Both the position numbers and the translations under genes were made by a program. The notes under the pieces are model-generated. The model saw nothing but the letters and a program-made list of their open reading frames with translations, made no database searches and was not told the origin of the DNA. A DNA stretch of 16,004 bases from Spirochaetia bacterium (GTDB lineage Bacteria > Spirochaetota > Spirochaetia > Treponematales > Breznakiellaceae), in contig BNVB01000057.1 of assembly GCA_025997795.1 (NCBI GenBank), positions 1 to 16,004 on the forward strand, read 5' to 3'. Shown here piece after piece: positions 6,658 through 12,983 of this stretch; the first letter of the stretch is position 1, and each line of letters opens with the position of its first letter.

Positions 6658-6846
6658 ATGCCGGAAAAAAACCTTGTCATAATAAAGCCGCTTTTGTCGG
6701 CGCTTGCCGAGCCGCTTTACACGATCGAACCGGCAACACTGGAAGAAACCAAAAAAGCGGAACGGCGTATCCGGGAATATCACCGGGATCCGTCAAGTTT
6801 TGTTCCGTTCAAAAAACGAGTTACCGAAAACGGATACGGCCCATAA
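6658..6846 (+). CDS. Putative antitoxin of a type II toxin-antitoxin pair
   Basis: 62 residues, MPEKNLVIIKPLLSALAEPL then YTIEPATLEETKKAERRIRE and a tail …DPSSFVPFKKR. Small, charged, with a predicted central helix and a C-terminal segment of the kind antitoxins use to cover a toxin. It follows the truncated RelE-like gene by 3 bases with an excellent Shine-Dalgarno (GGAGG, 7 bases before ATG). Toxin-first order is known for HigBA-like modules. I cannot place it in a named antitoxin family with certainty; the role is inferred mainly from the neighbour. Confidence 0.55.
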   Translation: MPEKNLVIIKPLLSALAEPLYTIEPATLEETKKAERRIREYHRDPSSFVPFKKRVTENGYGP

Positions 6847-6899
6847 CCGGAGATGTTTTAGTTCAGTGCATTATACGGTAAGGAACTAGGAGTTATAAC

Positions 6900-7115
6900 A
6901 TGACCGAATATGATGTTTTATTGGTTTGGGATGATGAAGCCGGAAAATGGTATGCCCAGAATGATGACATCCCCATCATACTTGAAGATACTTCTCTGGA
7001 CACCTTGATTCGCCGGGTAAAACTGGCCGCACCGGAAATTCTGGAAATGAATGGGAAGCTCCATGTAAACATCCATCTGCATTTTAAGATGGAAGCGGAA
7101 GCAGTGGTAGCGTAA
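6900..7115 (+). CDS. DUF1902 / HicB-fold antitoxin-like protein
   Basis: 71 residues. The pattern YDVLLVWDDEAGKWYAQNDD, IPIILEDTSLDTLIRRV and LAAPEILEMNG is that of DUF1902, a small family with the partial RNase H-like fold of HicB antitoxins (beta strand, D-x-E-A…W.A…D.P…E…L). It has TAGGAG 7 bases before the ATG. The HicA remnant begins 4 bases after its stop, which supports the antitoxin role. Whether it still represses its own promoter cannot be seen; it lacks a clear C-terminal DNA-binding domain. Confidence 0.72.
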   Translation: MTEYDVLLVWDDEAGKWYAQNDDIPIILEDTSLDTLIRRVKLAAPEILEMNGKLHVNIHLHFKMEAEAVVA

Positions 7116-7119
7116 CCGG

Positions 7120-7209
7120 ATGGCGGAGTATGAAAAAAAGGTCCGTCAAATTCTGCGCGAAAATGGCTGTCATTTTGTGAAACAGGCTGGTATTGATTAC
7201 CACTTTTGA
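7120..7209 (+). pseudogene. HicA toxin remnant with internal in-frame deletion
   Basis: 29 residues: the N-terminus MAEYEKKVRQILRENGCHFV matches the first helix and strand of HicA (YcfA) mRNA interferases ('…v.kiLkenGf.fvRq.GsH…'). The last residues KQAGIDYHF match a typical HicA C-terminus ('…ilkqagi…'). The middle, including the G-x-H active-site histidine segment, is absent while the frame is kept, so the remaining peptide cannot be an active nuclease. Normal HicA is about 60-80 residues. It lies directly after the DUF1902 gene, as hicA neighbours hicB. Too short to be picked up by most gene callers. Confidence 0.65.
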
Positions 7210-7225
7210 AAACACGGATTATCCT

Positions 7226-7528
7226 ATGGAAGCAGCCAGCCGTTTTACCCCCGAAACAATACAAAAACTGCGTAAGGAAATCGCCTTAGCCGGGGGTAAT
7301 GAAGTTTTTGCCCTGGGTTTTTGTAACAGTCAGGGGCTTGTGGCGGAACTGCGGATTACTGCCAGGGGTAACGAAGGGGCGGTACTGGCCCTGGATGAGG
7401 CGCTAGAAGGGGAATGGCCGGATGTGCTTATCCACAATCACCCTTCCGGTTTTCTAACTCCCAGTGACAACGATATGATGATTTCCGCCCGGGCGGCGGG
7501 GGGGCGGAACCGGTTCGTATATCGTTGA
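7226..7528 (+). CDS. JAB/JAMM domain, N-terminal part of a frameshifted JAB-DinG helicase
   Basis: 100 residues from ATG 7226. It contains the JAMM metal motif H-x-H-x7-S-x2-D exactly (HNHPSGFLTPSDND), preceded by a possible Glu ligand (AELRI), as in RadC/Mov34-type zinc metalloproteins. The frame ends at TGA 7526-7528 shortly after a run of seven G (7498-7504). Removing one G joins it in frame to G-G-T-G-S-Y-I-V-D-N-E-V-S-R-V-Y-V-V-A-E-P, which completes the JAB fold and continues into the helicase. The intact gene would run 7226-9797. Only a weak ribosome binding site is visible. The domain call is strong; whether the break is real or a sequencing error is open. Confidence 0.75.
   Translation: MEAASRFTPETIQKLRKEIALAGGNEVFALGFCNSQGLVAELRITARGNEGAVLALDEALEGEWPDVLIHNHPSGFLTPSDNDMMISARAAGGRNRFVYR
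7498..7504 (+). other. G7 tract at the frameshift point
   Basis: Seven consecutive G lie where the reading frame passes from the JAB part (frame of 7226) to the helicase part (frame of 7551). Six G would give one continuous reading frame. Confidence 0.85.
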
Positions 7529-7550
7529 CAACGAAGTAAGCCGGGTTTAT

Positions 7551-9797
7551 GTGGTGGCAGAGCCCATACGGCGGCGGGAGCGGAAAAAACTTGATGCAGA
7601 CGCTTTATGCGCCGTTTTGGAAGAGGGCGGGGCAGTGGCCCGCCGCCTTTCCGTATATGAACGCCGAGATGCCCAGTTGGACCTGGTACGGCTTATTGTC
7701 CGGGCCTTTAACGACGATGCCCTCGCGGCGGCGGAGGCCGGAACCGGGGTAGGGAAGTCCCTGGCGTACCTGCTTCCGGCAATTGAATTTGCCCTGGCCA
7801 ATGACGAACGGATCGTTATTTCCACCGCCACCATTACCCTGCAGCAACAGCTTTTTGAAAAAGACATACCCCTGGTTCTTTCCGCTTTGGGCAAACAGCT
7901 TGGCTGTGCCCTTATCAAAGGCCGGGGAAACTACCTTTGCCGGCGCCGCCTAACTGAAGAACTGCTGGAACCACCGCTGGATAACGCCGAATACGAAGAA
8001 CTGCGTTCCCTTACTGCCTGGGCAGAAACCACCAAAAACGGAAGCCGTTCGGATCTTTCCTTTTTGCCCTCCGCCGGTCTCTGGTCCCGGATCTGCTGCG
8101 AAAGCGATACCTGCCTGGGAATGCACTGTGCCGAACGGGAACGGTGTTTTTTTATGGCGCTTCGCCGGGAATCCGCCGATGCCCGGATCCTCGTGGTAAA
8201 CCATCATCTCCTTTTTGCAGATCTGGCGGCCCGGCACGAAGGTGCGGGTTACGAATCGGCGGTGGTATTGCCCCCCTATACCCGGGTGATTATTGATGAA
8301 GCCCACACCATCGAAAACGCCGCCACCTCCTTTTTTTCCCGGGGATGGAGCCGGATGGGGATAAACCGGGCCTTGGGCCGGCTGTACCGGAAACGCCGTA
8401 CTCTGGAATCGGGACTGCTGCTCCGGCTGGCCGCCATGCTGCCTGCTCTGCCGGACGGAGCGGGTACCAGCGCCGGCGGCGGCAGTCCGGGAAAATCCGC
8501 CTTTTCCGGTATTTTTTCCGGCATACCCAAGGCTGTAACGAACCTTCGGGAAGCGGCGGAAAAGGCCGATGCAGCTGCCCTGACCCTCTGCGGAGGGGAA
8601 GGGATATATCGGTTTATGCCAGGGAAAGGAGCGGATGTTCTAACTGAACTGCGGCAGCCCCTGGAAGAACTGCGCCGGGCGCTTGTCTCTCTTTCGGGCA
8701 AGGTGCAGGATTTGCTGGAAGCCGCCAATCAGCTGGCCCCCAGCGAAGAATCCCGGGAAGATCCAACGGCCTGGGAGGTCCGGGCCATACTCCGGCGGCT
8801 TGAATCGGCGGGGGCCAGCTGCGGGGCTTTTCTGGAATTCGGCATAAGCCCAGGTCTTGATGGCGAAGTATTCTGGCTGGAAAAACAGCATGGTAAAGAC
8901 CCCTGGGCGGCCTTTACCATTACCCCGGTAAACATTGCCCCGCTGCTTAAGGAAGCGCTCTTTGACGCCAATAAAACGGTGATCTGTGTATCCGCCACCC
9001 TGGGTACCGGAAGCGCCGCGCCGGAAACCGGCGGGAATGAATCCGGTTTTATTCCCGCCGCCGGTACCGTTTTCCGCTTTTGGGCGGAACGGACCGGGGC
9101 GGCGCTGGCCAGAGGAGATCGGGAATTCCTTAGGGGAATTTTTCCATCCCCTTTTCCCTTTGAAAGCAGGTCCATGCTCCTTGTTCCTTCCGATGCGCCG
9201 CTGCCCGATTCCCCGGATTACCAGGCCTTTGTGGGTCACGCTATTCTGGAACTGGTCCGAATTTCCGGCGGTTCGGCGCTGGTCCTTTTTACTTCGTATC
9301 AATCCCTGCGGGCCGCCTACGAAGAGGCTGCCCCGGCCCTGGAAGCCGATGGGATCCGCTGTCTTAAACAAGGCGGCGATGACCGTTCCCGGCTGCTCCA
9401 GCAGTTTCTGGAGGACAAAACCAGCGTACTTTTTGGTACCGATTCATTCTGGGAAGGAGTGGATGCGCCCGGCGAAACTCTGCGCCTGGTGATCCTTTGC
9501 AGGCTGCCGTTTAGAACCCTCAAGGATCCGGTTTTTGAAGCCCGCCGGGAGGCACTGGAAAAACAAGGCCGGAATGCTTTTGCCGAACTTTCACTTCCCG
9601 ACGCAGTTATGAAGTTTAAGCAGGGTTTTGGGAGGCTTATGCGCAGTTCATCGGACTATGGAGCGGTGGCGGTACTGGACGGGCGGCTGATCCATAAGTA
9701 CTATGGAAGGGCTTTTTTGGGGTCCCTGCCTCAAACCAGGACCAGTTTTAAGGATTTTCCCGGTCTGGCGGAGGATTTTGAACGCTTTTTATACTGA
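7551..9797 (+). CDS. DinG/XPD-type iron-sulfur DNA helicase (C-terminal part of JAB fusion)
   Basis: 748 residues from the first available GTG; in the unbroken gene the frame opens earlier (from 7503). A superfamily 2, XPD/DinG-like 5'-3' helicase: Walker A AEAGTGVGKS (61-70), STATITLQQQL, Fe-S cluster cysteines (Cys130 in NYLC, then the CCESDTC…C…RC group), VVNHHLL, the DEAH box (8295-8306), VSATLGTG, LFTSYQSL, DSFWEGVDAPG and the arginine-finger motif QGFGRLMRSSSDYG. Such enzymes unwind damaged DNA, R-loops or G-quadruplexes. The family's exonuclease-type N-terminus is replaced here by a JAB domain. Two low-complexity insertions (around 8455-8525 and 9010-9070) lie in variable loops. The 3' end overlaps the convergent Rrf2 gene by 9 bases. 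Exact role unknown; helicase identity is firm. Confidence 0.9.
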   Translation: MVAEPIRRRERKKLDADALCAVLEEGGAVARRLSVYERRDAQLDLVRLIVRAFNDDALAAAEAGTGVGKSLAYLLPAIEFALANDERIVISTATITLQQQLFEKDIPLVLSALGKQLGCALIKGRGNYLCRRRLTEELLEPPLDNAEYEELRSLTAWAETTKNGSRSDLSFLPSAGLWSRICCESDTCLGMHCAERERCFFMALRRESADARILVVNHHLLFADLAARHEGAGYESAVVLPPYTRVIIDEAHTIENAATSFFSRGWSRMGINRALGRLYRKRRTLESGLLLRLAAMLPALPDGAGTSAGGGSPGKSAFSGIFSGIPKAVTNLREAAEKADAAALTLCGGEGIYRFMPGKGADVLTELRQPLEELRRALVSLSGKVQDLLEAANQLAPSEESREDPTAWEVRAILRRLESAGASCGAFLEFGISPGLDGEVFWLEKQHGKDPWAAFTITPVNIAPLLKEALFDANKTVICVSATLGTGSAAPETGGNESGFIPAAGTVFRFWAERTGAALARGDREFLRGIFPSPFPFESRSMLLVPSDAPLPDSPDYQAFVGHAILELVRISGGSALVLFTSYQSLRAAYEEAAPALEADGIRCLKQGGDDRSRLLQQFLEDKTSVLFGTDSFWEGVDAPGETLRLVILCRLPFRTLKDPVFEARREALEKQGRNAFAELSLPDAVMKFKQGFGRLMRSSSDYGAVAVLDGRLIHKYYGRAFLGSLPQTRTSFKDFPGLAEDFERFLY
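9030..9059. repeat. Inverted repeat in a helicase loop insertion
   Basis: GGCGGGAAT (9030-9038) pairs with ATTCCCGCC (9051-9059) around 12 bases. It encodes part of the insertion TGSAAPETGGNESGFIPAAG right after the SATLG motif. Confidence 0.6.
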
Positions 9798-10217
9798 TTG
9801 TCTTGGCCCTTTTTCCCGTTCCATAACCATGGCCAGGGTCATTTTGCTAAAATAATCGTTAAGCAGGGCGGTTACATCCTCCCAAACCGAATGGCTAAAG
9901 CAGCGCCGCCCCGTTTTTTCGCAGGTTTTGGCGTGTTTATCACAGTCGGAAACATTCATTTCTTCGCCGGCGGCTTCAAGAATCTCCAAAAGGGTGATAT
10001 CCTTGGGGTTTTTGACAAACTGGAAGCCTCCGCCGGGCCCCCGGACAGAGTTGACAATACCTGCCCTGCGGAGTTTAAAAAAAATCTGTTCCAAAAAAAC
10101 AGAGGAAATTTGTTCCTCCTCCGCAAGTTGATTGATTGACACGGGAGAAGCTGTCTGTAGTCGTGCCAGTGCCATTGATGCTCGCAGCGCATAACGTCCC
10201 CGGGTTGTAATTCTCAC
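9789..10217 (-). CDS. Rrf2-family regulator with IscR-like Fe-S ligands
   Basis: 142 residues, GTG start at 10217 with AGGAG six bases before it (10224-10228 on the plus strand). The N-terminal winged helix has the Rrf2 signature: MRITTRGRYALRASMALA, then SINQLAEEEQISSVFLEQIF and GIVNSVRGPGGGFQ. The cluster-binding loop has Cys92, Cys99, Cys106 and His109 (C-x6-C-x6-C-x2-H), close to the C-x5-C-x5-C-x2-H of E. coli IscR, so it probably senses Fe-S status, NO or redox by a [2Fe-2S] cluster. No isc or suf genes are adjacent. It is convergent with the helicase (9-base overlap) and divergent from the zinc-ribbon gene. A palindrome lies in the divergent region and may be its operator. Family call firm; sensed signal inferred. 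Confidence 0.92.
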   Translation of the reverse strand: MRITTRGRYALRASMALARLQTASPVSINQLAEEEQISSVFLEQIFFKLRRAGIVNSVRGPGGGFQFVKNPKDITLLEILEAAGEEMNVSDCDKHAKTCEKTGRRCFSHSVWEDVTALLNDYFSKMTLAMVMEREKGPRQSV

Positions 10218-10241
10218 CTTTTTCTCCTGGAAAGATTTTAA

Positions 10242-10252
10242 CTTATCATAAG
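10242..10252. promoter_or_regulatory. Candidate operator of the Rrf2 regulator
   Basis: CTTAT-C-ATAAG is a perfect 5+5 palindrome 25 bases before the GTG of the minus-strand regulator. On the minus strand ATGATAA occurs twice, 17 bases apart, overlapping this site. Rrf2 proteins usually autoregulate, but the site is inferred only from symmetry and position. Confidence 0.35.
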
Positions 10253-10324
10253 CAATATATTATCATTCCTGACAAAAAAAATACAGCATTAGTTTTGCAA
10301 AAAGGCAGTAAAACGATCCTAATC

Positions 10325-10354
10325 TTGACACGCTGTTCTTTTTGGTGGTATTCT
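10325..10354 (+). promoter_or_regulatory. Promoter of the zinc-ribbon gene
   Basis: TTGACA at 10325-10330 and TATTCT at 10349-10354, spacer 18; 31 bases before the ATG at 10385. Confidence 0.65.
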
Positions 10355-10384
10355 TACAATAATTCAGTTTCCAAGGAGAAAACC

Positions 10385-10555
10385 ATGGCCCAGGCCAGTA
10401 AAAACTCGCGTACCACCAGCGCCACCCAGAAATTCTTCTGTTCCTGCGGCGGTGAAGTCAAAATGAAGACGGTTTTTGAAAACGGCAAGGTAAAGAACCA
10501 GGCCGAATGTGAAAAGTGCAAACGGGTCGAACGGCGGCCGTCTGACTTTAACTAG
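10385..10555 (+). CDS. Small zinc-ribbon-like protein
   Basis: 56 residues, MAQASKNSRTTSATQKFFCS and on. Cys19-x-Cys21 and Cys42-x2-Cys45 make a likely four-cysteine zinc site, with a short strand-turn-strand between them (GGEVKMKTVFENGKVKNQAE) and a basic tail (KRVERR). The start is set by AAGGAG (10373-10378) six bases before ATG 10385; the longer upstream reading would run through the promoter. It has its own promoter and a terminator. The size, charge and ribbon suggest a nucleic-acid- or ribosome-associated protein, but no family is recognised. Confidence 0.8.
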   Translation: MAQASKNSRTTSATQKFFCSCGGEVKMKTVFENGKVKNQAECEKCKRVERRPSDFN

Positions 10556-10563
10556 TTCTGTTA

Positions 10564-10603
10564 CCGCGAATTATGCAATAAGGGCGAATTCACGGTTTTT
10601 TTT
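10564..10603 (+). terminator. Intrinsic terminator before rpsT
   Basis: Stem 10564-10572 / 10587-10595 (CCG, one mismatch, GAATT with AATTC, CGG) is followed by eight T at 10596-10603. The stem is weaker than the other terminators here, with a 14-base loop. Confidence 0.6.
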
Positions 10604-10607
10604 ATTG

Positions 10608-10630
10608 CTGTTCACCAAAGAACAGTTTTT
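10608..10630 (+). promoter_or_regulatory. Hairpin and T run directly before the rpsT ribosome binding site
   Basis: CTGTTC (10608-10613) pairs with GAACAG (10620-10625) around 6 bases, then five T, then GGAGG at 10631-10635. It may act as a weak attenuator or a translational control element for S20. Confidence 0.5.
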
Positions 10631-10641
10631 GGAGGTTTTGT

Positions 10642-10917
10642 TTGGCACATAAGGCAAGTTCCGCAGAAAAACGCCACCGGCAGAGTGAAGAACGCCGGAG
10701 ACGGAATAAGGCGGTAAAAAGTTCGGTAAGGACCAGCGCAAAGAAATTCGTTCTTTTGGCCCATAAAAAAGAAGCACCCGAAGCGGAAACGGCGCTTAAA
10801 GAAATGATACAAAAGCTGGATTCCGCCGCCCGGAAAGGGATTATTAAGAAAAATGCCGCTGCCCGGAAGAAATCGCGGATGCAGCGCTTGTTCAATACCT
10901 TAAAAGCAGCCCAGTAA
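10642..10917 (+). CDS. rpsT: 30S ribosomal protein S20
   Basis: 91 residues, MAHKASSAEKRHRQSEERRR…, then VRTSAKKFVLLAHKKEAPEA and a Lys/Arg-rich C-terminal helix ending LFNTLKAAQ: the all-helical, very basic S20 that binds 16S rRNA in the body of the small subunit. The start codon is TTG at 10642 with GGAGG six bases before it; the resulting N-terminus MAHK is the expected one. E. coli rpsT also starts with UUG and is autogenously controlled, and a hairpin directly before this ribosome binding site would suit similar control. Length is typical (85-90). The HU gene follows after 10 bases, so cotranscription is likely. Confidence 0.95.
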   Translation: MAHKASSAEKRHRQSEERRRRNKAVKSSVRTSAKKFVLLAHKKEAPEAETALKEMIQKLDSAARKGIIKKNAAARKKSRMQRLFNTLKAAQ

Positions 10918-10927
10918 AAGGGGCGGC

Positions 10928-11260
10928 ATGACCGAAAAAAAAATCACCAAAGCGGAGATTGTCGATTCGGTTTATGAAAAGACAGGAATAAACCGCAAAG
11001 ATGTAAAACTGGTAACGGACCTGGTTTTTGAGGCGATTAAAAATGCCCTGACTAAAGGAACGGTGATTGAATTCCGGGGTTTTGGTACCTTTGAAGTCCG
11101 CTTCCGCAAGGGACGGCAAAAGGCGCGGAATCCCAAAACCGGGCAAGAAGTATCGGTTACCTCCCATGGTATTGCCGCTTTCAGGGCCGGCAGGGAACTA
11201 AAACAGGCGGTGTGGGGTTTACCCGCCGGGGGAATCGGCCAGGCCGGTGATTCCAAATAA
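10928..11260 (+). CDS. HU/IHF-family DNA-binding protein
   Basis: 110 residues. The helical dimerisation part is TKAEIVDSVYEKTGINRKDV and on. The beta saddle GTVIEFRGFGTFEVRFRKGR leads into the arm motif ARNPKTGQEV (Arg-Asn-Pro tip that intercalates DNA). It bends and compacts DNA as a dimer. Slightly longer than the usual 90-95, with a Gly-rich tail (AVWGLPAGGIGQAGDSK) whose DNA overlaps the next gene's start by 14 bases. Ten bases separate it from rpsT. T. pallidum has an HU-like protein in the same position, from memory. The choice between HU and IHF subunit is not settled. Confidence 0.93.
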   Translation: MTEKKITKAEIVDSVYEKTGINRKDVKLVTDLVFEAIKNALTKGTVIEFRGFGTFEVRFRKGRQKARNPKTGQEVSVTSHGIAAFRAGRELKQAVWGLPAGGIGQAGDSK

Positions 11261-12983
11261 GCGGCCTGGAGCCGCTCTTTTTTGTAATCTGACGCTTATC
11301 CTTGCCGGGGCCGTTCTTTTTGCTGCTTCCTTTCCCAATCCGCTGGTAAGCGGCGGTTTCCCTATACTGGCCTGGATTGCCTGGGTTCCGGTTTTTTGGG
11401 TAATCCGCCGTATTGGCCAGGATTCCAACTTCAGCGGAAGCCGGGATTCCAGCCGTGGCTATGGTCAAGCGGCTTTGTGGGGTGCCCTTTACGGCGCAGT
11501 AAGTTATACCCTTTTTGTCCCCTGGTTAAGTTCTTTCCACCCCGCTGCGGGTTTGGCCGCCGCTGTCCTTCAATTGTGTTATATGGCTCTGCTCTTCCCC
11601 CTGCTTAAACTGACTGTGGTGTTCTATCCCCGCCGGGCTTACCTGGTCCAGTGGCTGCTCTGGCTTTCCTATGAATACCTGCGGACCCTGGGATTTTTGG
11701 GCTTTCCTTACGGAATTTCCGGTTATACCCAGTGGTCGTTTACCCCCCTTTTGGGAATAAGCTCGGTATTTGGGGTATGGGGCGTTTCCGCCCTGGTGCT
11801 GTTTCCCTCGGTATACCTGGGGTCGGCCCTGGCAGAAAAACCTGCTTTGTTTGGCGGAACCTTGTCCGGTCTTGGGGCCTTTTTCCGGTCTGAACGGCCC
11901 GCGGCGGCGCTTTGGCTTGCTGCCCTGGGAGCGGCCCTGTTTTTTGGTTTTCTGCACCTTGATGATGGGGAAAACGAAACCGGCCGGGCCTCAATCGTCC
12001 TTGTTCAGCAGAATGCCGATCCCTGGCAGGACAATACTCCAGAGGGTTACCAACGTATACTGAGGATCCTTACCGGCCTTTCAGAGGAAGCTGTGGCCGC
12101 GAGGAGTGGAATTGATGTCGCGGGGAGTGGAATTGATGCCGCGGGTGCCGGCACCAATTCCATCCGCCGCGCGGCGGATCTGGTGGTATGGCCGGAAACA
12201 GCTTTTGTTCCCCGGATTTACTGGCATTTGAACTACCGGGATAATTCTGCCGTCAATTATACGGTGGTAAAGGAACTGATGGATTTTCTTGAAACCCAGA
12301 AAGTGCCCTACCTTATCGGGAACGACGATGCCCGGCTGGAAGCTATACCCGGCGGCGGCTGGGATCGGGTGGACTATAACGGAGCGCTCTTTTTTGACGG
12401 GGCAGAACTAAAGGAAACCTACCGGAAAATCCGGCTGGTTCCCTTTGCCGAATATTTTCCTTATAAAAAAACCTTTCCCCGAATCTACCGGGCCCTGGAG
12501 GAAAATACCACTTTTTGGAAACCCGGCAGCAAACTGGTTGTTTTTGATACAGGAAAATTCCGTTTTTCTGCTCCAATCTGCTTTGAAGACAGTTTTGGTT
12601 ACCTTTCCCGGGAATTTACCCGGCAGGGGGCAGATCTTATCGTAAACCTTTCCAACGATTCCTGGGCAGAAAGCCTTTCCTGCCAGATGTTGCATCTGGC
12701 CATGTCAGTATTCCGGGCTGCGGAAAACCGGCGCTCCCTGGTCAGGGCCACCACCTCGGGCCAAACCTGCGCCATTTCTCCGTCGGGCAAGATTCTCGCC
12801 ATGGCCCCCCCCTTTACTCAAACCTTCCTTAATGTTACCGTACCTCTGGTAAAAAGCCGTACCCTCTATACCATTTGGGGGGATCTCTGGGCAGTTCTTT
12901 TTTCAGTATCCGCCGGAATGCTCTTGCTTATCGGCGCAATAAGGTCTATACTAAGGGTAATCAAAACAGGAAGGAACGTATGA
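11247..12983 (+). CDS. lnt: Apolipoprotein N-acyltransferase
   Basis: 578 residues; adds the third acyl chain to lipoproteins at the inner membrane. About six N-terminal membrane segments (for example LILAGAVLFAASFPNPL, ILAWIAWVPVFWVI, AALWLAALGAALFFGFL) precede a periplasmic nitrilase domain. The catalytic triad is visible: Glu317 (VVWPETAF), Lys394 (YRKIRLVPFAEYFP) and Cys445 (PICFEDSF). A last hydrophobic segment is at the C-terminus (LWAVLFSVSAGMLLLIGAI). GTG start at 11247 lies inside the 3' end of the HU gene; the Shine-Dalgarno is weak, suggesting translational coupling. It is longer than E. coli Lnt (512), partly because of an Ala/Gly-rich insertion with a tandem repeat just before the active-site Glu. 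Its stop overlaps the next start (ATGA). Confidence 0.94.
   Translation: MIPNKRPGAALFCNLTLILAGAVLFAASFPNPLVSGGFPILAWIAWVPVFWVIRRIGQDSNFSGSRDSSRGYGQAALWGALYGAVSYTLFVPWLSSFHPAAGLAAAVLQLCYMALLFPLLKLTVVFYPRRAYLVQWLLWLSYEYLRTLGFLGFPYGISGYTQWSFTPLLGISSVFGVWGVSALVLFPSVYLGSALAEKPALFGGTLSGLGAFFRSERPAAALWLAALGAALFFGFLHLDDGENETGRASIVLVQQNADPWQDNTPEGYQRILRILTGLSEEAVAARSGIDVAGSGIDAAGAGTNSIRRAADLVVWPETAFVPRIYWHLNYRDNSAVNYTVVKELMDFLETQKVPYLIGNDDARLEAIPGGGWDRVDYNGALFFDGAELKETYRKIRLVPFAEYFPYKKTFPRIYRALEENTTFWKPGSKLVVFDTGKFRFSAPICFEDSFGYLSREFTRQGADLIVNLSNDSWAESLSCQMLHLAMSVFRAAENRRSLVRATTSGQTCAISPSGKILAMAPPFTQTFLNVTVPLVKSRTLYTIWGDLWAVLFSVSAGMLLLIGAIRSILRVIKTGRNV
12104..12145 (+). repeat. 21-bp tandem repeat inside lnt
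   Basis: Two head-to-tail copies (12104-12124, 12125-12145), 20 of 21 bases identical, encode SGIDVAG and SGIDAAG. TGGAATTG in each copy has an inverted partner CAATTCCA shortly downstream (about 12153-12160). The period is a multiple of three, so copy change keeps the frame. Confidence 0.85.

Noticed and set aside
7498..7528. Programmed -1 ribosomal frameshift at the G run
   Set aside because: Joining the two frames needs +1 (or -2), not -1, and there is no standard slippery heptamer. Transcriptional slippage or an extra G explains it better.
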